7,272 bases of DNA, from assembly GCA_044425815.1 (NCBI GenBank), contig JAWXVA010000122.1, forward strand, positions 1 to 7,272. Direction: 5' to 3'. Each line of letters begins with the position of its first letter. Position 1 is the first letter of the stretch. The DNA is from CAUPWF01 sp044425815 (lineage in GTDB: Bacteria > Bacillota > Clostridia > Lachnospirales > Lachnospiraceae). The position numbers and the translations under genes are program-made. Below are positions 1 through 5,969 of this stretch, piece by piece. The notes under the pieces are model-generated. The model searched no databases and was not told where the DNA came from. It was given only the letters and a program-made list of their open reading frames with translations.

Positions 1-9
1 TTTGTACAT
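1..9 (-). CDS. Possible start of a minus-strand gene cut by the window edge
   Basis: Reading the minus strand, an ATG at 9-7 is preceded by GAGGAAA (plus positions 14-20) at a normal ribosome-binding-site distance. Only three codons (Met-Tyr-Lys) lie inside the window, so nothing can be said about the product. An in-frame alternative does not need to be invoked, but a second ATG at 22-20 is also present in another context without a good ribosome binding site. The call rests on the site alone and may be chance. Confidence 0.2.
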
Positions 10-57
10 ATAGTTTCCTCATAAAGCCGACAGTAATCAATTCTTGTGTTATGTGTA

Positions 58-74
58 TTCCATTTAAAATGGAA
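58..74. repeat. 17-bp palindrome TTCCATTT-A-AAATGGAA
   Basis: The two 8-bp arms are perfectly complementary around a single central base. It lies in the gene-free stretch 10-200, upstream of the possible minus-strand start at 9. There is no T-run beside it, so it does not look like a terminator. The size and symmetry would suit a dimeric repressor operator, but no convincing -35/-10 pair was found around it. The rest of 10-200 shows no gene or RNA that I can support. Confidence 0.4.
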
Positions 75-200
75 AATAATAGCATCTAAGTTTAGTTAGA
101 GTACTATATTTATAGAGGAACCTCAAGTGAATCAAGAGAGTTTTAATAAAGCGGAGATTTGTTTAATTTATTTTATAATATATTAACAAAGGAAGTTATA

Positions 201-235
201 GAAAAAATAGAGACGAACTCATCAGAATTCGCCTC
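201..235 (-). terminator. Rho-independent terminator of the 97-residue gene
   Basis: On the minus strand an 11-bp stem (plus positions 225-235 and 210-220, with two G-U pairs) closes a TGAT loop and is followed by a run of six T (plus A202-A207). It begins 44 bases after the stop codon of the 280-573 gene. The plus-strand reading has no T-run, so it acts in the minus direction only. Confidence 0.85.
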
Positions 236-279
236 CATTATGATATCATAAGATATATCAAGTAAATCATTATAAAATT

Positions 280-573
280 TTAACTTAATTCGATTTTAGC
301 TGCTTCATCAGGTTTGAAATCATTTGCTAAATCGTAGATATTATGTCCTGTGGATTCACCGAGGACACGCCCTTTGAATGAATAGCAACGGATAAAACGC
401 TTGGTATCGATACTCGACCAATGTTCTACATCCCACTTCATATAGCCGTCAGCATCACTCTTTTCTTCAGGAAAATACAAATCAACTTGGCGGCCATCAA
501 TCATAATTGTAATTAAATCCTTAGAACTATTAATTTCAAGCTCTTCTTTTTTTACTTTGTCATAAATAATCAT
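280..573 (-). CDS. Hypothetical 97-residue soluble protein
   Basis: I do not recognise this family. The start ATG (573-571) has a good ribosome binding site, AAGGAGAG, about six bases upstream. The gene also has its own promoter and terminator, which argues strongly that it is real. The product is mixed acidic and basic with no signal peptide or membrane segment. It has an N-terminal strand-like part (residues 21-34, ITIMIDGRQVDLYF), two tryptophans (48 and 52), one cysteine (63), and an end rich in Asp, Glu and Lys (residues 81-95). It is probably a small cytoplasmic single-domain protein. It lies 95 bp downstream of feoAB on the same strand, but the intervening promoter means that co-expression with iron uptake should not be assumed. 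Confidence 0.8.
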   Translation of the reverse strand: MIIYDKVKKEELEINSSKDLITIMIDGRQVDLYFPEEKSDADGYMKWDVEHWSSIDTKRFIRCYSFKGRVLGESTGHNIYDLANDFKPDEAAKIELS

Positions 574-605
574 AACATTCTCTCCTTAGAATTAAATATA
601 CGTTT

Positions 606-634
606 ATTATCGCTTATTTTGAGAAGAGTAGCAA
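606..634 (-). promoter_or_regulatory. Sigma-A-type promoter of the 97-residue gene
   Basis: On the minus strand, TTGCTA (-35, plus 629-634) and GATAAT (-10, plus 606-611) are separated by exactly 17 bases. Transcription would start near position 600, leaving a leader of about 25 bases before the start codon that contains the AAGGAGAG ribosome binding site. Confidence 0.65.
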
Positions 635-648
635 GCATTTGTTCTCTG

Positions 649-669
649 AATCTAGATTAAATCTAGATT
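649..669. repeat. Two 10-bp palindromes AATCTAGATT spaced 11 bp apart
   Basis: AATCTAGATT occurs at 649-658 and again at 660-669, separated by one A. Each copy is self-complementary, and the pair also forms one long inverted repeat. The right copy touches the last base of the feoAB stop codon. With no T-run it would be a poor intrinsic terminator. The 11-bp period places both copies on the same face of the helix, 15 bp upstream of the -35 box of the next promoter, so an operator is possible. Confidence 0.5.
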
Positions 670-2969
670 TAGTAAAAATAAGAACTGATAGATGTAAATA
701 AAATACAACTTGCAATCCCAAATACTGTGGGAAGTACAGCCGCTAGGAACGTCCAACGAACACTGTTTGTTTCGCGGTGTATGGTTAAAAGAGTCGTAGA
801 ACAAGGCCAGTGCATTAATGAAAATAAGATGACACAAATAGCGGTGCACCACGTCCATCCATTGGAGACAAAGAGCTCTTTCATTTGAGAGAGAGAGCTA
901 AGTTCTGTTAAGCTTCCCTGAGCGAGATAACCCATAGTCATTATAGGGAGGACGATTTCGTTTGCGGGCAATCCAAGTATGAACGCGAGTAAAATAATAC
1001 CGTCTAAACCCATAACTTGCGCAAAAGGATCTAAGAAATTTGCTAAATGGGATAATAGGCTCATGTCGGAAAGCATTATATTTGCCAAAAGCCATATGAT
1101 TAGACCAGCAGGAATTGCTACAATAATAGCTCGATATAAAACAGAGAGGGTTCGATCTAATATGGAACGTATAATTACTTTTTTAAATGCAGGGCGCCGA
1201 TAGGGTGGAAGCTCTAAAGTGAAAAAAGAAGGCATACCTTTTAAAATAGTTTCAGAGAGTAGCTTCGTACTTATAAAAGTAGCGATAATACTAATTAGGA
1301 TAATAAGAGCTAACAAACCAGCAGACAATAGGCTGGATAATATTGAGTGAGTTGTGCCGATTAGAAACATAGAAATAATGGCTATGATGGTTGGGAAGCG
1401 ACCATTACAAGGAACAAAATTATTTGTTAAAATAGCAAGTAAACGCTCACGCTTTGAATCGATAATACGACAACCGATAATTCCAGCAGCATTACATCCA
1501 AATCCCATACACATGCAGAGTGCTTGCTTACCACAGGCCTTGCAGCACTGTAATGGCTTATCTAAATTATAAGCGACACGAGGAAGGTATCCAACGTCTT
1601 CTAGTAGTGTAAATAATGGGAAAAATATTGCCATAGGTGGTAACATGACAGATACCACCCATGCTAAGGTACGATAAATACCTAGTACTATTATTCCGTG
1701 GAGCCACTCAGGAGCATTTACAGTCGTAAAACATTTTGTGAGAATGTCTTGAAAATAAAATAATACTGTAGTTAGGAATTGAGAAGGATAATTTGCCCCT
1801 ATCATTGTAATCCAGAAAATAAGACCAAGTAATAAAACCATGAGTGGATAGCCTAGTATACGGCTAGTAAGAATTTGATCTAATTTTCGGTCAAAAGATG
1901 CATTAGACGGAGCTATTACAGCACCTTCGCATAATTGCTCAGATTTTTGGATTAGCGCAGTGACAATAATTTCTTGGAAAATATCATTAGAAATAGAGTG
2001 TGCAGTGAGCGTAGATTTTGCTTGGTGAAGCATTTCCGGTAATTCATTTTCAATAAGCTGCTTGTGAAGCTGCGAATAGAGTGAATCAGGTATATTTTCT
2101 ATGTTTAATAATAATTGAATGGCAATAAAACGTGGACTGATGTGCGAGGTAGTATGGAAAAATGCCAGTGACGAGATTATTTTTTCTATAATGTCAGGAT
2201 ACTGAACAAGGGAGATGTCTAAGGGCTTTAGCGGTAGGTGTTCGTCTAAAAATAATGAGAGACGTTCGAAATCATTTTTTTTATGTGCAGACATTCCAAA
2301 TACAGGAATCCCTAGGTTTTTTGATAAAATATCTAAATGAAGGACAATTGACTTTTTTTCTGCCTCATCTAGCAGATTAACACACGCAATAGTAGGTATT
2401 CCTGTTTCTATTAGCTGAAGCAGAAGATTAAAATTTCTTTCTAAGCACGTAGCATCACAGACGACTAAGATTAAATCGGGGTTTTGGGTATAGATAAAGT
2501 CTCGAGAAACATCTTCTTCGGCGGATTGAGCAAAAAGTGAGTAGGTCCCTGGGAGGTCATAGATTTCATATGTATTTTGAGGTGTGGCGAAAGAACCACA
2601 TGCATAAGTAACGGTTTTTCCAGCCCAATTTCCCGTATGCTGATGTAATCCTGTGAGACCATTAAAGACAGAGCTCTTTCCAACATTAGGATTTCCCGCC
2701 AATGCTATTTTTGTGATGTGAAAATCATGTTTTAATACCAGAATATTCATGCAATCTTCCGTACGTAAAGCTATGATAGTGTTTTTAATGCAGTAAGACG
2801 ATGGCGTTCCACCGGCGCTGCGACCAACACATTGAATAGAAGCCTGAGGAATAAATCCCATGTCCAATAGCCTACGCTTCATATTGCCAGTGCAAGCCAA
2901 AGAGTAGATTGAGGCATGTTGTCCAGGCTCTATATCATTCAGTGTGCATAAATTCGTAATCTCTGTCAT
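669..2969 (-). CDS. feoB: Fused FeoA-FeoB ferrous iron transporter
   Basis: This inner-membrane protein of 766 residues would import Fe(II), the main iron form under anoxic conditions. Residues 1-78 are a FeoA-like SH3 domain (GNMKRRLLDMGF at 28-39), normally a separate small protein. The FeoB G-domain follows: G1 GNPNVGKS (92-99), G2 region NWAGKT (114-119), G3 DLPG (138-141), G4 NLLD (198-201) and G5 around SAHK (227-230). A helical regulatory segment runs to about 360. The membrane core (about 370-766) has GANYPSQF (391-398), LEDVGYLPR (456-464), GFGCNAAG (489-496) and NNFVPCNGRFP (516-526). Six cysteines (475, 476, 479, 485, 487, 492) cluster at the first gate region. The start is chosen because FeoA homology begins at once; its ribosome binding site is weak (GGAT) and I see no convincing promoter or Fur box. 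It is divergent from the tRNA gene. Confidence 0.96.
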   Translation of the reverse strand: MTEITNLCTLNDIEPGQHASIYSLACTGNMKRRLLDMGFIPQASIQCVGRSAGGTPSSYCIKNTIIALRTEDCMNILVLKHDFHITKIALAGNPNVGKSSVFNGLTGLHQHTGNWAGKTVTYACGSFATPQNTYEIYDLPGTYSLFAQSAEEDVSRDFIYTQNPDLILVVCDATCLERNFNLLLQLIETGIPTIACVNLLDEAEKKSIVLHLDILSKNLGIPVFGMSAHKKNDFERLSLFLDEHLPLKPLDISLVQYPDIIEKIISSLAFFHTTSHISPRFIAIQLLLNIENIPDSLYSQLHKQLIENELPEMLHQAKSTLTAHSISNDIFQEIIVTALIQKSEQLCEGAVIAPSNASFDRKLDQILTSRILGYPLMVLLLGLIFWITMIGANYPSQFLTTVLFYFQDILTKCFTTVNAPEWLHGIIVLGIYRTLAWVVSVMLPPMAIFFPLFTLLEDVGYLPRVAYNLDKPLQCCKACGKQALCMCMGFGCNAAGIIGCRIIDSKRERLLAILTNNFVPCNGRFPTIIAIISMFLIGTTHSILSSLLSAGLLALIILISIIATFISTKLLSETILKGMPSFFTLELPPYRRPAFKKVIIRSILDRTLSVLYRAIIVAIPAGLIIWLLANIMLSDMSLLSHLANFLDPFAQVMGLDGIILLAFILGLPANEIVLPIMTMGYLAQGSLTELSSLSQMKELFVSNGWTWCTAICVILFSLMHWPCSTTLLTIHRETNSVRWTFLAAVLPTVFGIASCILFTSISSYFY

Positions 2970-3078
2970 AAAGGATATCCAGTCTTAAATAAGTTCATAT
3001 ATATAGTATTGTCATCAAGGAATAGTTATGCTGATTTAGAAAAACTTGAATAAAATATAAAAAAATAATAAGAAAGGG

Positions 3079-3107
3079 TTGACTTTTATATCTTGATGGG
3101 TTACTAT
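3079..3107 (+). promoter_or_regulatory. Promoter of tRNA-Arg
   Basis: TTGACT (3079-3084) and TACTAT (3102-3107) are separated by 17 bases, close to the sigma-A consensus. Transcription would start near 3114, about 17 bases before the mature tRNA 5' end. A small dyad, TTAAC/GTTAA (3107-3111 and 3118-3122), sits at the start site. Confidence 0.8.
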
Positions 3108-3130
3108 TAACTTCGCTGTTAACAGCACAT

Positions 3131-3204
3131 GTGGGTGTAGCTCAGCTGGATAGAGCGTTTGGCTACGGACCAAAAGGCCGGGAGTTCGAATCTTCTCACC
3201 CACG
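3131..3204 (+). tRNA. tRNA-Arg (anticodon ACG)
   Basis: A full cloverleaf can be drawn. The acceptor stem GTGGGTG/CACCCAC has seven perfect pairs and the discriminator base is G. The D stem is GCTC/GAGC. The anticodon stem TTTGG/CCAAA encloses the loop CTACGGA, with anticodon ACG at 3165-3167. The variable loop has five bases, and the T arm carries TTCGAAT with two G-U pairs in its stem. The tRNA would read CGN arginine codons, with A34 normally deaminated to inosine by TadA. The 3' CCA is not encoded and must be added after transcription. It stands alone with its own promoter and terminator. Confidence 0.97.
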
Positions 3205-3206
3205 TT

Positions 3207-3245
3207 AAAAAAAGAATTATTCTGAAAAGAATAGTTCTTTTTTTT
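3207..3245 (+). terminator. Intrinsic terminator after tRNA-Arg
   Basis: The segment GAATTATTCT (3214-3223) pairs with AGAATAGTTC (3228-3237) across a GAAA loop with one G-U pair. The stem is flanked by seven A on the left and eight T on the right. The hairpin starts two bases after the mature tRNA end. Because of the A-run it could also stop transcription arriving from the right. Confidence 0.92.
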
Positions 3246-3266
3246 GTGTTTATAGGAGAAATCAAC

Positions 3267-3294
3267 TTGTAATTCAAGAGAAAATCAGTATAAT
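3267..3294 (+). promoter_or_regulatory. Promoter of the aldo/keto reductase gene
   Basis: TTGTAA (3267-3272) and a perfect TATAAT (3289-3294) are separated by 16 bases. The start site would be near 3301, giving a leader of about 39 bases with AAAGGAGG at 3326-3333. A short dyad CTTG/CAAG overlaps the -35 box. Confidence 0.75.
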
Positions 3295-3339
3295 TAAAGG
3301 TAGAAATCAGGTATTGGATACCGATAAAGGAGGAAAAAG

Positions 3340-4332
3340 ATGTATACAGCAGCCAGTGATAGATATGAAAAGATGGATTATAGTAGAAGTGGGAAAAGTG
3401 GATTGTTATTACCAAAAGTTTCTTTAGGATTTTGGCATAATTTTGGGACGGACGCTAATCCAGAGGTTATGAAAGATATTTGTTTTACAGCATTTGATGC
3501 GGGGATTACTCATTTTGATTTAGCAAATAACTATGGACCAGAGCCAGGTAGCGCAGAAGTGAATTTTGGTAAGATTTTAAATGAAGAGATGAGTGCCTAT
3601 AGAGATGAGATGATTATTTCTACAAAAGCGGGTTACACTATGTGGGATGGACCTTATGGCGATTGGGGAAGTAGAAAATACATTTTGGCAAGTTTAGATC
3701 AAAGTTTGCAAAGAATGGGAATGGATTATGTGGATATCTTCTATCACCATAGAATGGATCCAAATACACCATTAGAAGAATCTATGATGGCATTAGATCA
3801 AGCAGTAAAAAGTGGAAAAGCGCTTTATGCAGGGATTTCTAACTATGATAGAGAAACAACAAAAAAAGCAATGGAAATTTTGAAAGACTTAAGATGTCCA
3901 TTTGTAATTAATCAAATTCGTTACTCTATGTTTGATAGACATATAGAAGATGATAATTTACCAGATTTTGCAGTGGAAGCAGGTTGTGGACTCATTGCCT
4001 TTAGTCCATTAGCACAAGGATTATTAACGAATAGATACCTACAAGGTATTCCAGAAGATAGTCGAATCAAAGCAGATGGTAGATTCTTAACTAGTCAAGA
4101 ATTATCAGAAGAGCGTATGGCACAGATTGTAGCTCTAAATGATTTAGCACAAAGCAGAGGTCAGTCATTGGCACAGATGGCACTCAGCTGGGTACTTAAA
4201 GATGACAAAGTAACAAGCGTTCTAATTGGTGCTTCAAAATCTTCACAAGTACTGGATAATGTTGAATCAATTAAGAAGTGTCAATTTACAAAAGAAGAAT
4301 TGGATACAATTAATGCAATTACTTTGGGGTAA
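3340..4332 (+). CDS. Aldo/keto reductase, YghZ (AKR14) type
   Basis: This cytoplasmic NADPH-dependent reductase of 330 residues folds as a TIM barrel. It closely follows E. coli YghZ/GpR, known to reduce L-glyceraldehyde 3-phosphate and methylglyoxal, although the true substrate here is unknown. The catalytic tetrad is complete: Asp60 and Tyr65 in HFDLANNYG, Lys96 in ISTKAGY and His137 in FYHHR. Family landmarks include RSGKSGLLLP (16-25), GSRKY (110-114) and SPLAQGLLT, and the NADP-binding SVLIGASKSSQVLDNV stretch lies near the end. The start has AAAGGAGG six bases upstream and matches the family's N-terminus. It has its own promoter behind the tRNA terminator. No clear terminator follows, so some readthrough into the phosphofructokinase gene is possible. 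A role in carbonyl detoxification is inferred from the family. Confidence 0.93.
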   Translation: MYTAASDRYEKMDYSRSGKSGLLLPKVSLGFWHNFGTDANPEVMKDICFTAFDAGITHFDLANNYGPEPGSAEVNFGKILNEEMSAYRDEMIISTKAGYTMWDGPYGDWGSRKYILASLDQSLQRMGMDYVDIFYHHRMDPNTPLEESMMALDQAVKSGKALYAGISNYDRETTKKAMEILKDLRCPFVINQIRYSMFDRHIEDDNLPDFAVEAGCGLIAFSPLAQGLLTNRYLQGIPEDSRIKADGRFLTSQELSEERMAQIVALNDLAQSRGQSLAQMALSWVLKDDKVTSVLIGASKSSQVLDNVESIKKCQFTKEELDTINAITLG

Positions 4333-4386
4333 TTAAAAACTAAAAACTGTATTTATGTATAATATACAAAAAAACCTCTATTTCTA

Positions 4387-4415
4387 TTTACAAATACAAC
4401 AAACTGCACTATAAT
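4387..4415 (+). promoter_or_regulatory. Promoter of the phosphofructokinase gene
   Basis: TTTACA (4387-4392) and a perfect TATAAT (4410-4415) are separated by 17 bases. The start site would lie near 4422, about 43 bases before the start codon. A TTGACA at 4433-4438 lies too close to the gene and lacks a -10 partner. Confidence 0.8.
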
Positions 4416-4423
4416 TTAGTGCA
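4405..4423. promoter_or_regulatory. Operator-like 19-bp dyad over the -10 box
   Basis: TGCACTATAATTTAGTGCA has perfect 7-bp arms (4405-4411 and 4417-4423) around TAATT. The TATAAT box lies inside it and the predicted start site falls in the right arm. A protein bound here would block RNA polymerase, so the arrangement suits a repressor of the glycolytic gene downstream. The alternative reading, an RNA hairpin, is unlikely because most of the dyad lies upstream of the start site. Confidence 0.5.
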
Positions 4424-4464
4424 TATGGTGTATTGACACAGATAGGAATGGAGGATTTTTATTT

Positions 4465-5697
4465 ATGAAGGGAAATGTAATTGTAGGACAATCAGGGGGA
4501 CCGACAGCAGCAATTAATTCGAGCTTGGCAGGTGTATATCGTACTGCAAAGGATAGAGGAGCAAAAAAGGTTTATGGAATGCTGTACGGTATTCAAGGAT
4601 TATTGGATGAGAGATATGTAGATTTATCTGATCATATCAAGAACGAATTAGATGCAGAATTATTAAAGAGAACACCAGCAGCATATTTAGGATCATGTAG
4701 ATTTAAATTACCAGAGATTCATGAAGATATGCCGTTGTATGAGAAGATATTTGAGATTCTTAATAAATTAGAAATCGAAGCATTTATCTATATTGGTGGT
4801 AATGACTCTATGGATACAATTAAGAAATTATCAGACTATGCAATTGTAACAGGTCACAGTACAAGATTTATTGGTTGTCCTAAGACTATCGATAATGATT
4901 TGGCATTGACAGACCATACACCAGGGTTTGGTAGTGCAGCAAAATATATCGGTACATCTGTAAAAGAGATTATCCGTGATGGATTTTGTTTGGAATATCC
5001 TAAAGGCTTAGTTTCGATTGTGGAAATCATGGGAAGAAATGCAGGTTGGCTAACAGGAGCTGCTGCATTAGCGCAAGGAGAAGATTGTACGGGACCAGAT
5101 TTAATCTATTTACCAGAGATTGCATTTGATATTGAAGAATTTGTAAAAAGAGTTCGAGTACTTTTAGAAAAGAAAACATCTGTAGTCGTTGCAGTTTCAG
5201 AAGGAATAAAATTAGCAGACGGAAGATATGTATGCGAAATGGGAAGTGCGATTGATTTTGTAGATGCGTTTGGTCACAAGCAGCTATCTGGTACAGCAAG
5301 CTACTTAGCAAGCTTTGTTGCAGGAGAAGTAGGGTGTAAGACTCGCGCCATTGAATTAAGTACATTACAACGTGCAGGATCGCATTTGGCATCCCGCGTT
5401 GATATCTTAGAAGCTTATCAAGTTGGAGGGGCAGCAGTAAAAGCAGCGGATGAAGGTGATACAGGTAAGATGGTTGTTATTACACGTCTTTCAGATGATC
5501 CATATCAAAGCGGGACAGAAGTAAAAGATGTTCATAAAATTGCAAATGATGAGAAGCTAGTTCCAAGAGAATGGGTTAATAAAGATGGAACATACGTAAC
5601 AAATGAATTTGTGTCTTATGTGAAACCTCTTATTCAAGGTGATGTATCTCCAGTAATGGTAGATGGAATTCCTAGACATCTTTATAGGAACTTCTAA
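4465..5697 (+). CDS. Pyrophosphate-dependent 6-phosphofructokinase
   Basis: This 410-residue cytoplasmic PfkA-superfamily enzyme phosphorylates fructose 6-phosphate to fructose 1,6-bisphosphate in glycolysis. Donor-site residues indicate pyrophosphate rather than ATP: GGNDS (111-115) has Asp114 where ATP enzymes have Gly in GGDGS, and PKTIDND (139-145) has Lys140 where ATP enzymes have Gly. Catalytic Asp143 is present, as are GQSGGPTAAIN (8-18) and MGRNAGWLTGA (189-199). Asn113 replaces the first Asp of the usual GGDDS. Length fits the roughly 400-residue bacterial group, not the 320-residue ATP enzyme. The PPi reaction is reversible and saves ATP in fermenters. The ribosome binding site GGAGG (4450-4454) lies ten bases upstream. 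It is monocistronic, between its own promoter with a dyad and a strong terminator. PPi specificity is inferred from residues. Confidence 0.93.
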   Translation: MKGNVIVGQSGGPTAAINSSLAGVYRTAKDRGAKKVYGMLYGIQGLLDERYVDLSDHIKNELDAELLKRTPAAYLGSCRFKLPEIHEDMPLYEKIFEILNKLEIEAFIYIGGNDSMDTIKKLSDYAIVTGHSTRFIGCPKTIDNDLALTDHTPGFGSAAKYIGTSVKEIIRDGFCLEYPKGLVSIVEIMGRNAGWLTGAAALAQGEDCTGPDLIYLPEIAFDIEEFVKRVRVLLEKKTSVVVAVSEGIKLADGRYVCEMGSAIDFVDAFGHKQLSGTASYLASFVAGEVGCKTRAIELSTLQRAGSHLASRVDILEAYQVGGAAVKAADEGDTGKMVVITRLSDDPYQSGTEVKDVHKIANDEKLVPREWVNKDGTYVTNEFVSYVKPLIQGDVSPVMVDGIPRHLYRNF

Positions 5698-5727
5698 AAT
5701 TTTAAAATGAAAAATTTACAATACGAG

Positions 5728-5760
5728 AAAAAGGCAAAATCCACAGTGGTTTTGCCTTTT
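5728..5760 (+). terminator. Intrinsic terminator after the phosphofructokinase gene
   Basis: AAAAGGCAAAA (ending at 5739) pairs with TTTTGCCTTTT (5750-5760), extended by CC/GG inside with one bulged T at 5740 and a small ACAGT loop. The stem ends in a T-run. It starts about 30 bases after the stop codon and its symmetric A/T flanks allow action in both directions. Confidence 0.9.
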
Positions 5761-5828
5761 ATAATATTTATGAAATAATAAAAACGATATTTATTAAATA
5801 TACTACTAAGTTATTTGTGAAAAAGCAC

Positions 5829-5857
5829 TTGTAATTTGGATGAATGTGGGATATTAT
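5829..5857 (+). promoter_or_regulatory. Candidate promoter of the pseudokinase-like gene
   Basis: TTGTAA (5829-5834) and TATTAT (5852-5857) are separated by 17 bases. Transcription would start near 5864, giving a leader of about 105 bases before the start codon at 5970. If correct, this start lies inside the 40-codon ORF at 5840-5962, so the full-length small ORF and this promoter cannot both be used in the same transcript. Confidence 0.55.
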
Positions 5858-5962
5858 GCAAATACACTTCTAAAAGAATCAAGAAAAAGTCAAAAACATC
5901 AAAAAAATCAAGCATTACTCATGCGAAAAATTTCCGATTTACTTTTAACAGAGAGGAGGTAG
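5840..5962 (+). CDS. Possible 40-residue leader ORF
   Basis: An uninterrupted ATG-to-TAG frame encodes a 40-residue, basic, Lys/Gln-rich peptide (MNVGYYANTLLKESRKSQ at the start, ISDLLLTERR at the end). Its last codons and stop overlap the GAGAGGAGG ribosome binding site of the next gene, seven bases before that gene's ATG, which would favour translational coupling. Against it, there is no ribosome binding site before 5840, the predicted promoter lies inside it, and A-rich DNA gives Lys/Gln-rich frames by chance. A 13-codon version starting at ATG 5921 would survive the predicted promoter but also lacks a ribosome binding site. I do not recognise the peptide. Confidence 0.22.
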   Translation: MNVGYYANTLLKESRKSQKHQKNQALLMRKISDLLLTERR

Positions 5963-5969
5963 TATATTT

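Noticed and set aside
127..265. A GTG-started short frame (127-186) and a following shifted frame (185-265) that together could be a frameshifted plus-strand gene
   Set aside because: The second frame lies across the minus-strand terminator stem at 201-235, which explains its sequence, and the peptide matches nothing I recognise.
979..1572. Plus-strand open frames of about 70 codons at 979-1203 and 1354-1572
   Set aside because: They are antisense to feoAB, whose motifs are continuous through both stretches, and they lack good ribosome binding sites.
2970..3060. A promoter or Fur box for feoAB
   Set aside because: TACTAT and TTGATG occur on the minus strand but not at a usable spacing, and no convincing Fur-type inverted repeat is visible.
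3119..3415. A 98-codon minus-strand frame across the tRNA and the start of the aldo/keto reductase gene
   Set aside because: It covers a tRNA, a terminator and a promoter, which fully explain the region.
4433..4438. TTGACA as a -35 box for the phosphofructokinase gene
   Set aside because: No -10 box lies at a workable distance before the start codon; the TTTACA/TATAAT pair upstream is far better.
5027..5392. A 121-codon minus-strand open frame inside the phosphofructokinase gene
   Set aside because: The opposite strand encodes conserved phosphofructokinase motifs here; the Leu/Gln-rich translation is a typical shadow frame.
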